64,000 nt of DNA, from NCBI GenBank assembly GCA_025517485.1, contig JAOPKB010000005.1, positions 175,724 to 239,723 of the forward strand. Direction: 5' to 3'. A model generated the notes under the pieces. That model searched no databases. It was not told the origin of the DNA and was given only the letters and a program-made list of their open reading frames with translations. The stretch comes from Natronoglomus mannanivorans. GTDB taxonomy: Archaea; Halobacteriota; Halobacteria; Halobacteriales; Natrialbaceae. Position numbers and translations under genes: made by a program. This document shows, in pieces, positions 1-10,432 of this stretch. Positions within the stretch are counted from its first letter, which is position 1. The number at the start of each line of letters is the position of its first letter.

Positions 1-699
1 GACGGTTACGTCGAGACCGCGTTCGGCGGCATCGGCGGCGACGTCGCCGACGGCGAACGTGACATCGGGGTCGATGTCGGCCTCCTCGAGGGCGACGATG
101 GCTTCGATGCCGGCGGCGGCGACCAGATCGGCGTCCGCACAGACACCAACGACGGTGTTGCTATCGACGGCGCGACTGCCGCCGGAGCGAACCGCCGGGA
201 TCTGCAAGACGGTGACGGAGCCGGGCTCGAGATCGATGACGCCCTCGAAACTCGTGACGCCGACGTCGGTGCCGGCGGCGGCGTCGGTCGTCGCGACGCC
301 GGTTGCGGGCCCCTCGCTCCCGGGACTGGCGTGGAGGAGGCCGTCTTCGACGGTCAAGGAGACGGTGTCGCCTTCCTCGATGTCGTCGGTCGCGATGTAG
401 GCGTCCTCGCTCATTGCGTCGAGGATGTCTTCGGTGACGTGGTCGGCGAACCGGCGGACGTCGTCGGACGCCTGAAAGAGCCAGTCGACGCCTTCGTTGG
501 TGACGCGATAGCGCGAGCGACCTTCCTTGTCGACGAAGCCGTCCTCGACGAGTTCGCGGATGTACTCGCTGACCGCCTGACTCGTCACACCCACTTCGTC
601 GGCGATCTCCCCTTGGCTCACCGCGGGCTGGCGCTCGGCGATCTCGACGAGGATTCGAAACCGCGTCGCGGCCCGCTTGTTGTCGAGGACGTCGACCAT
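1..699 (-). CDS. Winged-helix transcriptional regulator (3' end outside window)
   Basis: Reading leftward from ATG at 699-697 gives an open frame that runs off the window edge, so 233 codons are visible and no stop. The N-terminus (about residues 1-70) is a winged helix: after MVDVLDNKRAATRF comes the helix-turn-helix GEIADEVGVTSQAVSEYIREL and a wing containing GRSRYRVTNEG. The rest is an Ala/Asp-rich sensor-like region that I do not recognise. The helix-turn-helix resembles MarR/TrmB-type haloarchaeal regulators. The gene faces away from archaeosortase, with about 370 bp between them. Targets and ligand are unknown. Confidence 0.8.
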   Translation of the reverse strand, partial: MVDVLDNKRAATRFRILVEIAERQPAVSQGEIADEVGVTSQAVSEYIRELVEDGFVDKEGRSRYRVTNEGVDWLFQASDDVRRFADHVTEDILDAMSEDAYIATDDIEEGDTVSLTVEDGLLHASPGSEGPATGVATTDAAAGTDVGVTSFEGVIDLEPGSVTVLQIPAVRSGGSRAVDSNTVVGVCADADLVAAAGIEAIVALEEADIDPDVTFAVGDVAADAAERGLDVTV

Positions 700-1068
700 A
701 TACCGGTCTTCTCGAGAGGAGGGCAAAAAGGTACGCGGTCTTCGAACCGGTCAGGTGACTGCAGCAGGCGTGTGAAGTCGGTATCCGCGTTGGGGTTCGC
801 CCCGTTCTCGACACTGGACGAGGTTCCCCCTCGAGGAGACTCGGGCTGTCCTCCTCTTCGGTCGATCCCGGCGTCGTCGTCGGTGACCGTCGCTCGAAGT
901 GCGACACCGATCGGTGGCCGATCTCGGATCGGAACGGATCCGGGATCCGAGATAGGTGGCGAAATTTCCGCTAGTATCCCGTCAGAACACCCGCTCGGCG
1001 CGTTTTGCTGACTGGGTAGAAAGGCGTCAAGTTGATAGCCCGTGCGTCCATCACCTCGGATAGTGAGT
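700..1068. other. Divergent intergenic region with no gene seen
   Basis: This 369-bp gap lies between the left-facing regulator and artA. It is G+C-rich and holds no convincing reading frame on either strand. It must carry the start signals of both genes. I see no strong TATA-like box; the most AT-rich short stretch is near 720-735. Confidence 0.5.
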
Positions 1069-2163
1069 ATGTCGTCTCTTTCCGCGTCGACTGCCCCTCC
1101 GTCGGTGTCCTCGAGTGCCCTCGAGGGCACTTCAGAAGCGTTCGAGGCGGCCACAGTCACGGTTCCCCTGTCGCTTCCCGACTTTTACACGCTCGCGGTT
1201 TCGGACGTCATGGGCTGGATCGTCATCGGAACGTTTCTCCTCGCGATGGCTCTCCAGTGGCGGGGCGTGACCGACGGCGCAACGTATCTCGCGGCCGGCG
1301 GGTGGGCGCTGTTCGGCGTCTTCTGGCTCTGGGTCGCCCCCCACTTCTTCTACGAGGCCCAGAGTCCGCTCCAGACGATCCTGAGTATCGCGGCGCTGCC
1401 GCTGTGTCTGTACACCGGCTACCTGCTCGTCCGGGGACGGACGTCGTTGTTAGTCCTCTCGAACGCGGTCGCATTCATGGGACTGATCTACCTGCCGGCG
1501 GAGACCGTCCCAGTCTTCCGGACGTGGTTGATCGAGACGACCGCGGCACAGACGCACTTCGGGATGGAGTTGCTGGGCTCGAGTCCCGGGCTGAACGAGG
1601 GATCGAACGGCTATCTGAGCCGCTTCGACTTCGATCCGGACGAGACCGCGACCGGACGGACCACGTACATCGTCCTCGCGTGTACCGGGATCGGGAGCAT
1701 GTCCATCTTCGGCGGCCTGATCGCCGCCGTCGCGGCACCGCTCCGGCGAAAGCTCGCCGCCTTCGCACTGGCCGTCGGCATTATCTGGATTCTCAACCTC
1801 TTCCGGAACGTCTTCGTCGGTCTCGCGACTCCCCACGGCTGGTTCCAGTACGACCCGCTGATCTACGTCACGACGGAGTGGATGGGGTCGGTGCCCGAAC
1901 GTACTTCCTTCCTCGTCGCGCACAACTTCATCGCCCAGACGCTGTCGATCTTTGCGCTGATCGGGATCACCTACCTCGTCATCAAGGTCCTCCCGGAGGT
2001 CCTCGAACCGCTGGAGGAAGCACTCTTCGTCCTGACCGGGACCGAGTACGATCTGGCGGAGGCGGTTGGGGCCCAGCCCGTTAGTGACGGAGACTCACAG
2101 CCGGTTCGAGCCGACGGCGAGGGGACGGACGTGGGAAGCGACCAACCCGCCGACCGACCGTGA
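1069..2163 (+). CDS. artA: Archaeosortase A
   Basis: A 364-residue polytopic membrane protein of the exosortase/archaeosortase family. ArtA processes the PGF-CTERM tail of S-layer and other surface proteins and couples it to lipid anchoring at the cell membrane. The putative catalytic cysteine is C205 (in LACTGIGSMS). The conserved arginine is R246 (in LNLFRNVF) and a histidine follows at H285 (in FLVAHNF). About eight hydrophobic segments are visible. A Thr/Asp-rich cytoplasmic tail of about 50 residues follows. ATG 1069 is preferred over an in-frame GTG at 1042 because the extra nine residues are not hydrophobic or family-like. Its stop overlaps the next gene's GTG. Confidence 0.93.
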   Translation: MSSLSASTAPPSVSSSALEGTSEAFEAATVTVPLSLPDFYTLAVSDVMGWIVIGTFLLAMALQWRGVTDGATYLAAGGWALFGVFWLWVAPHFFYEAQSPLQTILSIAALPLCLYTGYLLVRGRTSLLVLSNAVAFMGLIYLPAETVPVFRTWLIETTAAQTHFGMELLGSSPGLNEGSNGYLSRFDFDPDETATGRTTYIVLACTGIGSMSIFGGLIAAVAAPLRRKLAAFALAVGIIWILNLFRNVFVGLATPHGWFQYDPLIYVTTEWMGSVPERTSFLVAHNFIAQTLSIFALIGITYLVIKVLPEVLEPLEEALFVLTGTEYDLAEAVGAQPVSDGDSQPVRADGEGTDVGSDQPADRP

Positions 2164-2879
2164 CCGACGTCGACGTCTCGCTCCCGTTCACGCCGCTCGA
2201 GCGTGCCGTCTACGTTCCCGACGCGGCGACGCTCGTCCTCGCCGACACCCACTTCGGCCGCGGCGAAGCGGCGAACGTCGAGGCCCCCCTTGGAGACGGG
2301 ACGGACGTCATCGAGCGTCTTCGGGAGTTGCTCGAGCGGTGTGGACCCGAATTAGAGACGGTCGTCGTCGCCGGCGACCTGTTGCACTCGTTCTCGCGGG
2401 TTCCCCGCGGCGTCGAGGAGTCGCTATCGTCGTTTGTGGCGGCCGTCGCCGACGCGACGCTTGTCGTCACGCCGGGGAATCACGACACCATGCTCGAGAG
2501 TGTGGAAGCCTACGACGGCGAAACAGTCCCCGAATACCGACTCGCTGACGGCGAGACGGTCGTCTGCCACGGCCACGAACCGCCCGAGGCGTCGGCCGAG
2601 CGGTACGTCGTCGGTCACGATCATCCGGCGCTGTCGATCGAGGGTCGAAAGCGACCGTGTTTCCTCTACGGACCGGACGCCTACGACGGGGCCGACGTGC
2701 TCGTGCTCCCGGCGTTCACTCGGATCGCGCCCGGTTCGACGGTCAACGGCATGCGCGGGCGAGACTTCCAGTCACCGCTGGTGGTCGACGCCGACGTCTT
2801 CCATCCCGGCGTCCGAGACGATACGGCAGGCGAGACGCTCTGGTTTCCGCCGCTTGGAGAGTGTCGGCGGTTGCTGTGA
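2160..2879 (+). CDS. Metallophosphoesterase (SbcD/ICC-like, COG1407 type)
   Basis: A 239-residue calcineurin-like phosphoesterase. The dinuclear metal-site motifs appear in order: LADTHFG (D-x-H), VVAGDLLHSF (G-D), TPGNHDTM (G-N-H-D), VCHGHEPP and VVGHDHP (G-H-x-H type). The protein lacks helicase or nuclease partners. It starts with GTG at 2160, overlapping the artA stop by 4 bp, so the two are almost certainly co-transcribed. Why a phosphoesterase should be coupled to archaeosortase is not known; a role in lipid or nucleotide turnover would be speculation. Confidence 0.88.
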   Translation: MTDVDVSLPFTPLERAVYVPDAATLVLADTHFGRGEAANVEAPLGDGTDVIERLRELLERCGPELETVVVAGDLLHSFSRVPRGVEESLSSFVAAVADATLVVTPGNHDTMLESVEAYDGETVPEYRLADGETVVCHGHEPPEASAERYVVGHDHPALSIEGRKRPCFLYGPDAYDGADVLVLPAFTRIAPGSTVNGMRGRDFQSPLVVDADVFHPGVRDDTAGETLWFPPLGECRRLL

Positions 2880-2972
2880 TCGGCCGCTGAGGCGGAGTTC
2901 GAATTCGGACGTCGACGACCGACTCGAGCGCCGATGGCAGGCGTTTTGTCCGCGGGGCCGAAACCCCCGCGT

Positions 2973-4220
<1,248 letters not shown>

Positions 4221-4317
4221 AATCTATAGGCGGAGCAGATCGACACCTCGAGATCGTGTCCACGAGGGGACAGGTATTTTCGCAGGGCTTTTGCCGAGTA
4301 CCGAGAAACGGAGCGGT

Positions 4318-5019
4318 ATGACTGCGCCATGGGCTGACTGGAACCACATCCTGAAGCTGGACCCGGACAAGGACCTCCCCGACGACGTCACCTACGGCGA
4401 TCTCCTCGCGACGGGCACCGACGCTATCGAGATCGGCGGCACGATGGGCATGACCGAAGAGAACATGGCCGCCGTGATCGAAGCCTGCGCCGAACACGAC
4501 GTCCCGCTCTATCAGGAACCGTCGGACCCGAGCGTCGTCGTCGAGGACGACGCGCTCGACGGCTACCTCATTCCGACGGTGTTCAACGCCGGCTCGCCGT
4601 TCTGGATCACCGGCGCGCACAAGGAGTGGGTCCGAATCGACGGCGACCTCGACTGGGACCGGACCTGGACGGAAGCCTACATCGTGATGAATCCGGATGC
4701 CGACGTCGCAGTGCTGACCGAAGCCGACTGCGAGATCTCCGCCGAGGACGTCGCCTCCTATGCGACCGTCGCCGAACGAATGTTCGGACAGGAGATCGTC
4801 TACGTCGAGTACTCCGGCATGTACGGTGACGTCGACGTCGTCGAAGCCGCCAGTAACGCCGTCTCGGAGTCGACGCTGTTCTACGGCGGCGGCATCCACG
4901 ACTACGACTCCGCACACCGGATGGCTACCCACGCCGACGTCATCGTCGTCGGGAACCTCGCCCACGACGAAGGTGTCGACGCCGTCCGCGAGACGGTCGA
5001 AGCCGCGAACGACGCCTGA
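4318..5019 (+). CDS. Geranylgeranylglyceryl phosphate synthase
   Basis: A 233-residue TIM-barrel prenyltransferase (PcrB/GGGPS family). It joins geranylgeranyl diphosphate to sn-glycerol-1-phosphate, the first ether bond of archaeal membrane lipids. Visible landmarks are [13 protein letters not shown], the central [10 protein letters not shown] and the C-terminal phosphate-binding loops [12 protein letters not shown] and [10 protein letters not shown]. The length is normal. ATG 4318 is favoured over an in-frame ATG at 4291 because the family sequence begins near [10 protein letters not shown]. The gene is monocistronic or loosely linked to the preceding PLP-like gene (97 bp gap). Confidence 0.95.
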   Translation: MTAPWADWNHILKLDPDKDLPDDVTYGDLLATGTDAIEIGGTMGMTEENMAAVIEACAEHDVPLYQEPSDPSVVVEDDALDGYLIPTVFNAGSPFWITGAHKEWVRIDGDLDWDRTWTEAYIVMNPDADVAVLTEADCEISAEDVASYATVAERMFGQEIVYVEYSGMYGDVDVVEAASNAVSESTLFYGGGIHDYDSAHRMATHADVIVVGNLAHDEGVDAVRETVEAANDA

Positions 5020-5087
5020 GAGCGAGACCAGATCTCGGAACTGTAACTGGCCTCAACTGTTTTACACCTCCGTTGTGGACAGCACGT

Positions 5088-5765
5088 ATGAGCCTTATCG
5101 CAGAATTCGAAGCTTCCTCTCGGAAGCTCGCTCTCGGGCCGACACTCGAGGCGTTTCCGGACCTCGAGATCGACCTCGAGCGTCAGTACGCGCTCGATCC
5201 CGATCAGCCAATCACGTTCTACTGGATGCAGGGGGTTGCAGTCGACGAGCTCGAAGCCGGGTTAACTCGAGACGAGACGATCGCGGACGTCGAACGGTAC
5301 GAGCAGATCGGTGATCGGGTTCTCTATCGGATTCAGCGAAGTCAAAGTCGAAGTCGAAGTCGAGACGCAGACGACCCAGAGACGACCGTCATCGACGCCT
5401 ACCGCGAGTGGACGAATCTCGGCGCAGTCCTTCTCGAGAGCCACGGCTCGAACGGTCGGTGGGAGATTCGGATGCGATTTCCCGATCGGGACACCGTCGC
5501 GACGTACCACGACTTCCTCGAGGAAAACGGCGTTACCTTCGATCTCCACCGACTCTCCGACGGCGTGCAGACGAGCCACGGTGACGACGTCGTGACGCCG
5601 AGACAGCGAGAGGCGCTCCAGGTTGCCTACGAGAACGGGTTCTTCGACGTCCCCCGTGGAGCGACGCTCGGCGAACTGGCGGCCGAACTCGAGATTTCGG
5701 ATCAGGCGGTGAGCGAACGATTGCGGCGGGGGCAGTCGCGACTGCTCGAGCACCATGTCGTCTGA
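5088..5765 (+). CDS. Bat-type HTH-10 transcriptional regulator
   Basis: A 225-residue protein with the bacterio-opsin-activator type C-terminal helix-turn-helix: LTPRQREAL-like start at about residue 166, then GATLGELAAELEISDQAVSERLRRG. The N-terminal 150 residues correspond to the short sensor half found in many haloarchaeal Bat-like proteins, without an obvious PAS or GAF signature. An Arg-Ser run (about residues 84-92) is encoded by six-base repeats and probably forms a linker. The start at ATG 5088 replaces an upstream non-ATG option at 5073. Its targets cannot be read from the context. Confidence 0.88.
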   Translation: MSLIAEFEASSRKLALGPTLEAFPDLEIDLERQYALDPDQPITFYWMQGVAVDELEAGLTRDETIADVERYEQIGDRVLYRIQRSQSRSRSRDADDPETTVIDAYREWTNLGAVLLESHGSNGRWEIRMRFPDRDTVATYHDFLEENGVTFDLHRLSDGVQTSHGDDVVTPRQREALQVAYENGFFDVPRGATLGELAAELEISDQAVSERLRRGQSRLLEHHVV

Positions 5766-5863
5766 GACGGGGAGTTCCATCGGGGTGTTCGTCTCCGACC
5801 CGTTCGCCAGCGGTTTATGTCGCTACCGGCCCGTTCGCGTTCTCCCGTCGAAAATGCGTGTCC

Positions 5864-5910
5864 GGATTCGGATTCGAAGTCGGAGTTAAAGTCGGAGTCG
5901 AAGTCAACCT
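5864..5910. repeat. Degenerate six-base-period repeat between convergent genes
   Basis: A run of GGAGTC/GAAGTC-like units lies between the Bat-type regulator and the NCS2 permease, whose 3' ends converge. It does not belong to a convincing gene. It resembles the acidic-linker repeats seen inside nearby genes and may be a relic of coding sequence. Confidence 0.6.
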
Positions 5911-5955
5911 CGAAGGCGGGAACCGAAATCGGAGTCGTCACCGACCGCTCGAGGC

Positions 5956-7491
5956 TCACTCCTCGCGATCAGGTCCGGTCCACCGTTCCCAGAACGTCTC
6001 GAACTCGGACTCGTCTTCGGTGAGCCGTTCCCACTCTGCGAGCCCGCGTTCCTCTCGAGTGCCCGGAATCGTGTTGTCGAGGAAGAGCGCTGCGAGGCCG
6101 CCGACCGCCATGCCCGTCGAGCCGATCACGAAGAGCGTGTCGGCGAAAAGCGGCTCGCTCAGGACGGGACCGAGCACGGCGACACCGCCTAAAATCTCCT
6201 GGAACGTTCCGACATCGCCGACGTTCGCCATATACTCGGGGATCGCCAGCCCGACGAACATCGCGAAGCCGATGATGAACACGTTCCGCGAGGAGTCGAG
6301 ATCGACGTGCTTGAGGTTCGAGAGGCCCACGGCGACGATCTGGCCGAACATCGCGATGAACAGCCCGCCGATGATCGGGTCCGGGATCGTCACGATCAAC
6401 TGACCGAAGTAGCCAATGAAGCCGGCGACCAACATGACGACGGCACCGACCTGAACCACGTATCTCGAGGCGACGCCGGTGAGACCGATCGCGCCGATGT
6501 TCTCCGAGTAGGACGTCGAGCCGCCGGTTCCCATAATCCCGGAGAAGACGTTCATCAGGCCCTCCATCCCGATCCCGTGATTGATGCGCTTTTCGCTGGG
6601 TGCCGCCGAGCCGGTCAGGTTCGCGACGGCGTAGTAGTCGCCGATACTCTCGACGATCGAGGCGAGCACGCCTGCGAACATGCCGACGACGAACGCGGTC
6701 GTGATCTCGGGGACTCCCCACTGGAACGGATGGATGGGCAAGATCAGCGACGCATCGGTGACGTCCTCGAGCGGGACGTATCCCGGCTGGCCGTCGACGA
6801 GGACGTTTCCCGCGGAGAGTCCGGCAGCGACGAGCCAGGCGATGGAGATCGCCAGAATCACGGGATAGAGCCGAAACGCCTTGCGCTTGACGTCGAGATA
6901 CTGGGAGAACAGCAGGATGAGTCCGAGCGTGAGTCCGAGCAGCCACCAGTTCTGGTCCGTCGACGTGATCTGACCGACGTCGAACAGCGCTAGCCCGATG
7001 AGTGCGATCGTCGGCGCGATGACGACCGGAGAGAGAAAGCGCCGGAGTTTGCCGACCAGTCCGAAGTAACCCAGCGCGACCTGCACGGTCGCGGCGACGA
7101 TGATCGCGCCCTGGAGCTGGACCAGCGCCGTCTGCCAGTCGGCACCATCGACGACACCGGTTCCCATGGCGCCGATGATCGCGAGCGCCGGTGCGAGCAT
7201 CGAGAACGGTGCGCCCTGTACGATCGGATATCGGTTCCCGAACGTCGTCTGTGCGAGCGTCGCGATCCCGGAGACGACGAAGAACGTCCCGACGAACTGC
7301 ACCGCCACGTCTGCGGGCATCTCCATCGCTTCCGCGAGGATGAGCGGCACTGCGATGTTCGCCCCGACCATCGTCAGGTAGTGTTGCACGCCGAGTACGA
7401 CCGATTCGTCCAGCGGCGGTTGTTCGTCGATCCCGTACTCGAGTTCGTCCCTCCCTCCCGAGCCGTCGGTAGCTGAATCCTCTCCCGTCAT
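5956..7491 (-). CDS. NCS2 family nucleobase (xanthine/uracil) permease
   Basis: A 511-residue membrane transporter with about 12-14 hydrophobic segments. The nucleobase-ascorbate transporter signature is visible as ENIGAIGLTG in the conserved GGSTSYSENIG region. The N-terminal QHYLTMVGANIAVPLIL is also typical. It probably imports uracil or xanthine with protons or sodium; the substrate cannot be fixed by reading alone. The start chosen is ATG at 7491-7489 (MTGEDSATDG). The longer upstream frame encodes an Arg/Ser-rich stretch unlike the family. It is divergent from the CHAT-like gene. Confidence 0.92.
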   Translation of the reverse strand: MTGEDSATDGSGGRDELEYGIDEQPPLDESVVLGVQHYLTMVGANIAVPLILAEAMEMPADVAVQFVGTFFVVSGIATLAQTTFGNRYPIVQGAPFSMLAPALAIIGAMGTGVVDGADWQTALVQLQGAIIVAATVQVALGYFGLVGKLRRFLSPVVIAPTIALIGLALFDVGQITSTDQNWWLLGLTLGLILLFSQYLDVKRKAFRLYPVILAISIAWLVAAGLSAGNVLVDGQPGYVPLEDVTDASLILPIHPFQWGVPEITTAFVVGMFAGVLASIVESIGDYYAVANLTGSAAPSEKRINHGIGMEGLMNVFSGIMGTGGSTSYSENIGAIGLTGVASRYVVQVGAVVMLVAGFIGYFGQLIVTIPDPIIGGLFIAMFGQIVAVGLSNLKHVDLDSSRNVFIIGFAMFVGLAIPEYMANVGDVGTFQEILGGVAVLGPVLSEPLFADTLFVIGSTGMAVGGLAALFLDNTIPGTREERGLAEWERLTEDESEFETFWERWTGPDREE

Positions 7492-7680
7492 ATCACACTG
7501 GTCACCGAATAACGGGAGAGGGGGGTCAAAGGGATATTGATCCGGTCTCCACGATTCGGAGAAAGCGGTTGACGAATCGTCACGAGCCGCGCTTCGGCTC
7601 CGTTCGCGGGCGAGCGATCGGGTCGCAGTTGCTTCCGAACCGGTACGCGTATAGTATCCGGGGTATTTTGTCCGGTAACT

Positions 7681-9936
7681 ATGACCACTGGGATTGGCGC
7701 GCATCCGCTGATCTCTTTCGACGTCGGACCGGAGACGATCCACGTCCGCGACGAGTTAGAGGAGCAGGATCTCCAGCTCTGTGCAACCGCTCCCGACGAA
7801 CTGGACCCACAGCCGGCGCTGACGGACCTGTTCATGTTTCCGGTCGACAACGCGATCACGGTCACCGTGTCGGAACTGCACGCCGATGCCTACCACGGGA
7901 CGGCCCTGTGGAACGCCGACGGGGAACACCTCGGGGAGTTCACGACGACGCCGTGGGAGTTGCCGAGGGGGACCTATTTCGTCAATATACAGGGGACCGT
8001 AAACGGCTACCTCCGGATCGACGACGCGACGTTCACCGGCGTCCATCGAGAATCCGAGAGCGGCGACGCCCCGCTCGAGTTCACCTTCGACGAACCGACG
8101 CAGGTCTCGATCGGTGCCCGATCGTTTCACACACGACCGCAGACGACGATCACGGTCCCGGACGAGCCGGAGGCGATGCTCGAGGCGCTGGCGTACCTCG
8201 GCTCGTCGATCAAGGAGTACTCCTGTGAGCGGTCCTGGCCCACGCTTCGCGGTCATCCCCCGGCGATCGAACGGGGCGACCGCCTCGAGATCCCGCCCGA
8301 ACTGTCGCGCCCGGAGACCGGCGTGACGATCTCGGTACCGGCGACCTACGCGGACGTCTATCGGGTCGCCCCGCTCGTGTTCTACCTCGGCGCCGACGTC
8401 GAGGTCGGCGATCGGCCGGAACTCCGTCTCGAGAACGGGTACGTCGAACCGCTGGAGACCGACGCTCGGTCACTCGAGGAGACCGTCGACGAGCTCCTGG
8501 AGACGTGTCTACTACTGGATTCACTGACTCGAGCCGACGGCTACCTCTCGGGACCACGGTACGAGTACGACGAACTCGCCCCCCACCTCCCGTTCTATCC
8601 GCCGAACCTCTACGAGGAGTCGATTTCGGCGCAGCTCCTCGAGTACCTCGAAGTGTCGCCGTCGCTGCTCGAGCCGTACGTCCCGCGGTGGCCGATGACC
8701 GCGGTCTTGCAGCCCCGTCCGGAAGACGTGGAGCTGCTGCCGGCTCTTCTCAACGTGCTGTCGAAGGTCCACGTCGACGATGGGACAGAAGAGACGACGG
8801 TACCGGCCGCTCCGACACCCTCGGAAACGTCAGTATCGACGGCGAAGACGGGTCCCAGGACAGCGACGGGATGGGATTCGACGACGGGGACGGAAACGAA
8901 CGCACGACAGCGAGCACCGACGGATCGAGTGCTCGATCGCAACCGCACCGAATCCGCTCCGCAGTCTCGTTCACCCATTCTGACGTGCTATACCGGCAGT
9001 GGGACAGACGTGGGTATAGAGACGGGAACGGATACGGACACGGACACAAAACTCCCCGCGAATGCGAGCTGTATACGCCGGGAGGCGTTCGAAAACGCGT
9101 TATCTTACAGCCTTTCAGAGATCGCCGATGCAGAAATCACGTACGTCACGGACAGCCATCCCCGAGGCGATCGCGTAAGGCAAACGATCGACGACACGGC
9201 ACCGACACATCGGCTCGAGCCAGGTCGGATCACCGTCCTCGAGCAGCCGTCGAAACGCGACGTAGCGCGCACGCTCGAGTCGGATCTCGACTTCCTGTAC
9301 TGTGATCTCCCCCTCTCGAGCGATGGGATCGAGTGCCGGGACGGAGTGCTCGACCCGGCGGAAGTCGACGATGTCGGTGTGAAGACGTTCGTCCTCTCCG
9401 GGTCGGCGATTCTGACGGCCGGCCTCGAGTTGGTTCGACGCGGTGCCTTCGCAGGGGCCATCCTCGAGAACGCAGTGTCACCGGATCACGTCGTTCGGCT
9501 GACGAAGACGCTCTTACAGGGTCACCCGCTCGTCGAAGCAGTTCGGTTGACGGAGATCGACGACCGATCCACCGTTCGGTTCGTCGGCAATCCGGCACAC
9601 CCAATCGTCCGTCGTGATGGCGGGGCGATTCCCCAGCGCCTCGACGTGGTGTCCACCAGCGCGGACGAACACGACCTCTTCGTGTACTACCAGTTGACGG
9701 ACTTCCACCGGATTGGCAGCGTCTCGCGGTTCATCGACGACTGTGCATACGACGCCTACCAGTTGAACGGGACGACGGTTCGACAGCCGCATCGACTGTC
9801 GACGAGCGACGTCGTCTCGTTGCTCGAGGACGACAGTCACGTCCTACGACTGAACGGGCAGCCGTACGACGGCGAGGTGGACCCGGAGACGTTCGTTCGC
9901 GAGTCCGTCCGGCGGACGCTGCGAGACGTGCAGTGA
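7681..9936 (+). CDS. CHAT-domain-like haloarchaeal protein with apparently lost catalytic residues
   Basis: A 751-residue protein. The N-terminal half is a beta-rich module seen in haloarchaeal CHAT proteins, with a conserved-looking RSWPTLRGHPPAIERGD segment at about residues 184-200. The middle (residues 370-455) is Thr/Asp-rich linker. The C-terminal part follows the layout of caspase-like CHAT domains, but where relatives have a Gly-His pair it reads DFLYCDLPL (about 537-545). Where they have Asn-Ala-Cys it reads VLSGSA (about 571-576). From memory of the family, it therefore looks like a pseudo-protease. Its partners are unknown; the neighbours give no clue. Confidence 0.7.
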   Translation: MTTGIGAHPLISFDVGPETIHVRDELEEQDLQLCATAPDELDPQPALTDLFMFPVDNAITVTVSELHADAYHGTALWNADGEHLGEFTTTPWELPRGTYFVNIQGTVNGYLRIDDATFTGVHRESESGDAPLEFTFDEPTQVSIGARSFHTRPQTTITVPDEPEAMLEALAYLGSSIKEYSCERSWPTLRGHPPAIERGDRLEIPPELSRPETGVTISVPATYADVYRVAPLVFYLGADVEVGDRPELRLENGYVEPLETDARSLEETVDELLETCLLLDSLTRADGYLSGPRYEYDELAPHLPFYPPNLYEESISAQLLEYLEVSPSLLEPYVPRWPMTAVLQPRPEDVELLPALLNVLSKVHVDDGTEETTVPAAPTPSETSVSTAKTGPRTATGWDSTTGTETNARQRAPTDRVLDRNRTESAPQSRSPILTCYTGSGTDVGIETGTDTDTDTKLPANASCIRREAFENALSYSLSEIADAEITYVTDSHPRGDRVRQTIDDTAPTHRLEPGRITVLEQPSKRDVARTLESDLDFLYCDLPLSSDGIECRDGVLDPAEVDDVGVKTFVLSGSAILTAGLELVRRGAFAGAILENAVSPDHVVRLTKTLLQGHPLVEAVRLTEIDDRSTVRFVGNPAHPIVRRDGGAIPQRLDVVSTSADEHDLFVYYQLTDFHRIGSVSRFIDDCAYDAYQLNGTTVRQPHRLSTSDVVSLLEDDSHVLRLNGQPYDGEVDPETFVRESVRRTLRDVQ

Positions 9937-10051
9937 GCGTCGTTCGTGATCTAGGTTCTCTCGTCACTCGTCCGATCGAGTCGGAGCCGAACCGGGGCTT
10001 TTCCACACAGGGCCCGGCTTTATCCCCGCGTTCGGTGAGAGTGCCAGACAG

Positions 10052-10432
10052 GTGACTTCCGTGATCGGAAAACAACGCTGGGCGATCGCCGACGGCTACA
10101 TCCCCGAGGAGAGTACCGGCCCCGAACCCGAACTGACCAGCCACGATACCGTCTGTATTCTCAACGCCGGCGACGAGGAGGCGACCGTCGAACTCGAGGT
10201 GTTCTTCACCGACCGGGAACCGGTCGGCCCCTACGAGGAGACGGTTCCCGCCAATCGGACCAAACATATCCGGTTCAACGGGCTCGAGGACCCCGAGGAA
10301 ATCCCGAAGGGGACGCCGTTCGCCTGCGTGATCGAGTCGGACGTGCCGGTCGTCTGCCAGCAGACGCGGCTGGACTCACGACAGGCCGAGAACGCCCTCC
10401 TGAGTACGATCGCACACGCGGGCGATTCCTGA
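10052..10432 (+). CDS. Sensory rhodopsin transducer (ASRT) family protein, copy 1
   Basis: A 126-residue soluble beta-sandwich protein of the Anabaena sensory rhodopsin transducer family. Landmarks are WAIADGYIPEESTGPEPELTSHDT, VCILNAGDEEATVELEVFF and a C-terminal QQTRLDSRQAENALLSTIA. The family is proposed to bind small carbohydrates or DNA, and a rhodopsin is not always nearby; none is in this window. The GTG start at 10052 could also be GTG 10061. Its stop overlaps the FAD oxidase start, and a paralogue lies on the oxidase's far side. Confidence 0.88.
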   Translation: MTSVIGKQRWAIADGYIPEESTGPEPELTSHDTVCILNAGDEEATVELEVFFTDREPVGPYEETVPANRTKHIRFNGLEDPEEIPKGTPFACVIESDVPVVCQQTRLDSRQAENALLSTIAHAGDS

